Below are positions 3,705-5,550 of a stretch of 5,550 nucleotides of DNA, piece after piece (position 1 is the first letter of the stretch; each line of letters begins with the position of its first letter). The notes below the pieces were generated by a model, which saw only the letters and a list, made by a program, of their open reading frames with translations, was not told where the DNA came from and made no database searches. The DNA is taken from the NCBI GenBank assembly GCA_040755715.1, contig JBFLXN010000173.1, positions 1 to 5,550 of the forward strand, in the 5' to 3' direction. The DNA is from JBFLXN01 sp040755715 [NCBI: Candidatus Edwardsbacteria bacterium] (lineage in GTDB: Bacteria; Edwardsbacteria; AC1; JBFLXN01). The position numbers were made by a program, and so were the translations under genes.

Positions 3705-5550
3705 ATGCCTCAATTTGTTCCTCCAGATTCAGGAACCTACGGTTCTTCTTCCCCTTATCCAGGTAAGTTAGTGGAAATTCTGGATGACGGCTATATGATG
3801 GGATTTCATTTTGTCAGTCTGAAGATATATCCGCTCCAATATATTCCAGTAGCTCGGAAATTGATTTTATACACAAACATCTCTTTTACAGTGGACCTTG
3901 TTCCTGCTCCAAATCCGGCTACACCTGTCTTTCGCAGGAGTAAAATGAATCAGGAGCTGATAGAAGATTTTATCAAAACTGCAGTGGCAAATCCGGCTGA
4001 AGTTGATAGCTTTGCTACGCCTCCACGCACACTTACGAAGTTACCCTTGATTCCCCAAAAAATGATACTGACTGCTTTACCTTCTTTGGAAGGAAATACA
4101 GTTGATTACATTATTATTACAAATGACGAATTAGCGCCAAAATTCTTAACTTTAGCGAATTGGCTGACAAAGAAAGGTGTTCCAGCCATTGTAAAGACAA
4201 CAGAATGGATTGACGCTAACTATAGAGGATGCGACTTGCAGGAAAAGATTAGAAATTTCATCAAAGACGCCTATTCATATTGGGGGGTCATTTGGATATT
4301 ATTGGGAGGAGATACAAACATTGTGCCAGACCGAAAAGGATTTTACGATTCGTATGCTGGCATCTATGGTCCCACTGACCTCTATTATGCAGGACTGGAT
4401 GGAAACTGGAATGCTAATGGAAACTCAATCTTTGGTGAAAGTAGTGACAATGCTGACTACGGTCCAGACCTCTTTGTAGGAAGAGCTCCGGTGAATGACA
4501 TAAATCAAGCAGAAAGGTTCATAAACAAAATTATTACATACGAAAAGAGTCCGCCTTCAGATTATGTCACAAGGATGTTATTTATGGGTGCTTCATTGGG
4601 TTATCCTCCTCCTCCAGGCGACGGATGGGGACAACTGACTAAGGAATATATAGGGAGTCATTATGTCCCATCGTTTATAGACCCCTGGGAACTTTACAAT
4701 CCTCTGACTGGTCCTGGCTGGCAAGGGGACGAACTTTTGAATAGCTCATCCGCGCTAAGCCGTATCAACGAAGGATATCACATTATTGACCATGCCGACC
4801 ACGCTGGTAGATACGACCTCGGGACAGGACTCCACTGGGCTGGTGCCTACAGAACCATTAATAGAATTGATATGGATGGACTCTCTAATGGTTCGCAGTA
4901 TTCTATTCTCTTTAGTCTCGGTTGTTCCCCCAATGCCTTTGATTATGACTGTATATCTGAACACTTTATGACTGCTCCAAATGGAGGAGGTGTTGCATTT
5001 ATAGGGAATAGCCGAACTGGTTGGTCCTCTCAAGATTATCAAGACAAGAAATTTTTTGAATCGCTTTTCGTAAATGGGTTATATCATCTCGGAATGTCTT
5101 TTGCCTCAATTCAATATGGGTATAGTTACTACCGATGCAATATGAACCTCCTTGGTAACCCTGAGATGCCTGTCTGGAAAGATACACCAAAGACATTCTA
5201 CTATGTTGACCACCCCACTAATATCACTATTGGACCTACTTCCTTTAAGGTTACAGTCTATGATGACTCTGGACTTCTAAAACAAGGAGCCTTGGTGTGT
5301 CTACAGAAAGGCACTGAGGCTTACGCTTACGGATTTACAGATGTCAATGGTGAGGTTACTTTTGACTATACACCTGAGACAACTGGAGAAGTGAATATTA
5401 CTGTAACCGCCCAGAATTATCTTCCCTACCAGGGTACCTGCACGGTAACGCCTGCTTCGGGCGCCTATGTTTGCTATGAAAGCCACCAATTAAATGATGC
5501 CGAAGAATACACTACCCACGGAAATGGAGATGGTATAGCTAATCCCGGCG
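3705..5550 (+). CDS. Gingipain-like C25 cysteine peptidase, catalytic part and Ig-like tail, 3' end outside window
   Basis: Residue numbers count from the ATG at 3348 with the stop as 97. The remaining propeptide includes I-F-P-A-Q-P-P and YPGKLVEILDD. The C25 domain (about 253-611) starts at VDYIIITNDELAP and contains WLTKKGVPA, LQEKIRNFIKDAY, ILLGGDTNIVP, the PTDLYYAGLDGNWNANG loop and DLFVGRAPV. The predicted catalytic histidine is H485 in IIDHADHAG (H482 is the alternative) and the catalytic cysteine C526 in FSLGCSPNAFDYD; VAFIGNSRTGW and LLGNPEMPVW follow as expected. An Ig-like domain comes next, then GNGDGIANPG, the start of a further domain cut by the edge. The enzyme is likely secreted or surface-attached and cleaves proteins; specificity is not readable. 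The first methionine after the stop is at 3705 with only a weak GAAG, and translation from there would lack a signal peptide, so independent function is doubtful. Confidence 0.8.
   Translation, partial: MPQFVPPDSGTYGSSSPYPGKLVEILDDGYMMGFHFVSLKIYPLQYIPVARKLILYTNISFTVDLVPAPNPATPVFRRSKMNQELIEDFIKTAVANPAEVDSFATPPRTLTKLPLIPQKMILTALPSLEGNTVDYIIITNDELAPKFLTLANWLTKKGVPAIVKTTEWIDANYRGCDLQEKIRNFIKDAYSYWGVIWILLGGDTNIVPDRKGFYDSYAGIYGPTDLYYAGLDGNWNANGNSIFGESSDNADYGPDLFVGRAPVNDINQAERFINKIITYEKSPPSDYVTRMLFMGASLGYPPPPGDGWGQLTKEYIGSHYVPSFIDPWELYNPLTGPGWQGDELLNSSSALSRINEGYHIIDHADHAGRYDLGTGLHWAGAYRTINRIDMDGLSNGSQYSILFSLGCSPNAFDYDCISEHFMTAPNGGGVAFIGNSRTGWSSQDYQDKKFFESLFVNGLYHLGMSFASIQYGYSYYRCNMNLLGNPEMPVWKDTPKTFYYVDHPTNITIGPTSFKVTVYDDSGLLKQGALVCLQKGTEAYAYGFTDVNGEVTFDYTPETTGEVNITVTAQNYLPYQGTCTVTPASGAYVCYESHQLNDAEEYTTHGNGDGIANPG

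Larger units (their letters stand above)
3348..5550 (+). pseudogene. Gingipain-like C25 peptidase gene interrupted by one in-frame TAA; runs off the right edge
   Basis: Treated as one gene, this frame is open for 96 codons, has TAA at 3636-3638, then stays open in the same frame for 637 more codons to the window edge. There is no shift of frame. The N-terminal part supplies signal peptide and early propeptide; the rest supplies the remaining propeptide, catalytic domain and Ig-like tail. A single C-to-T change of CAA (Gln) would create this TAA, and the surrounding S-S-T-S-[stop]-D-I-P-G-S-Y-Y reads as unbroken C25 propeptide. Causes to separate are a recent nonsense mutation, an assembly or read error, and programmed readthrough. 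TAA is also the normal stop of livH and of the gene just upstream, so a reassigned code is not supported. The rest of the frame shows no decay, which favours a very recent change or an error. Confidence 0.65.

Noticed and set aside
4210-4479. Plus-strand frame inside the C25 gene
   Set aside because: It overlaps, in another frame, the conserved catalytic-domain coding sequence; no start signal or recognisable product.

Overview
The window looks like bacterial chromosome from an uncultured member of the FCB-type candidate phyla; something like WOR-3/Stahlbacteria is my best guess. The basis is a moderately AT-rich sequence that combines a secreted DGNWNIY-repeat protein ending in a type-IX-like (FlgD-Ig-like) sorting domain, a gingipain-like C25 peptidase with the Ig-like tail usual in those lineages, and a GxxExxY protein. 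No marker gene is present, so this assignment is inference.

Left third, all on the minus strand. At 1-60 there is a promoter, an operator-like 12-bp inverted repeat and a strong ribosome binding site for a gene that starts just beyond the left edge. Next comes a C-terminally shortened GxxExxY protein (119-406). It lies directly behind a complete livH-type branched-chain amino-acid permease (450-1349). No livM, livG, livF or livJ is visible. Further right is a small basic protein (1441-1704) built from an exact 11-residue H-P-x-Y-F repeat, which I do not recognise.

Centre (1704-1827). A compact divergent control region holds two strong sigma70-type promoters whose -10 boxes overlap by two bases, both with an extended -10 TG. 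A run of 13 A residues lies at the UP-element position of the rightward promoter and in the untranslated leader of the leftward one.

Right two thirds, plus strand. This appears to be a two-gene export operon. The first gene (1827-3311) encodes a secreted protein with seven regular ~51-residue repeats, likely a beta-propeller, followed by a C-terminal sorting domain. The linker between them is encoded by a degenerate heptanucleotide tandem repeat. The second gene starts 36 bases later with a good ribosome binding site and encodes a gingipain-like C25 cysteine peptidase that runs off the right edge. Its frame is open for all 734 codons in the window except one TAA at codon 97 (3636-3638). That stop separates the signal peptide and start of the propeptide from an apparently intact catalytic domain. 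This interruption and the overlapping promoters are the two most notable observations.
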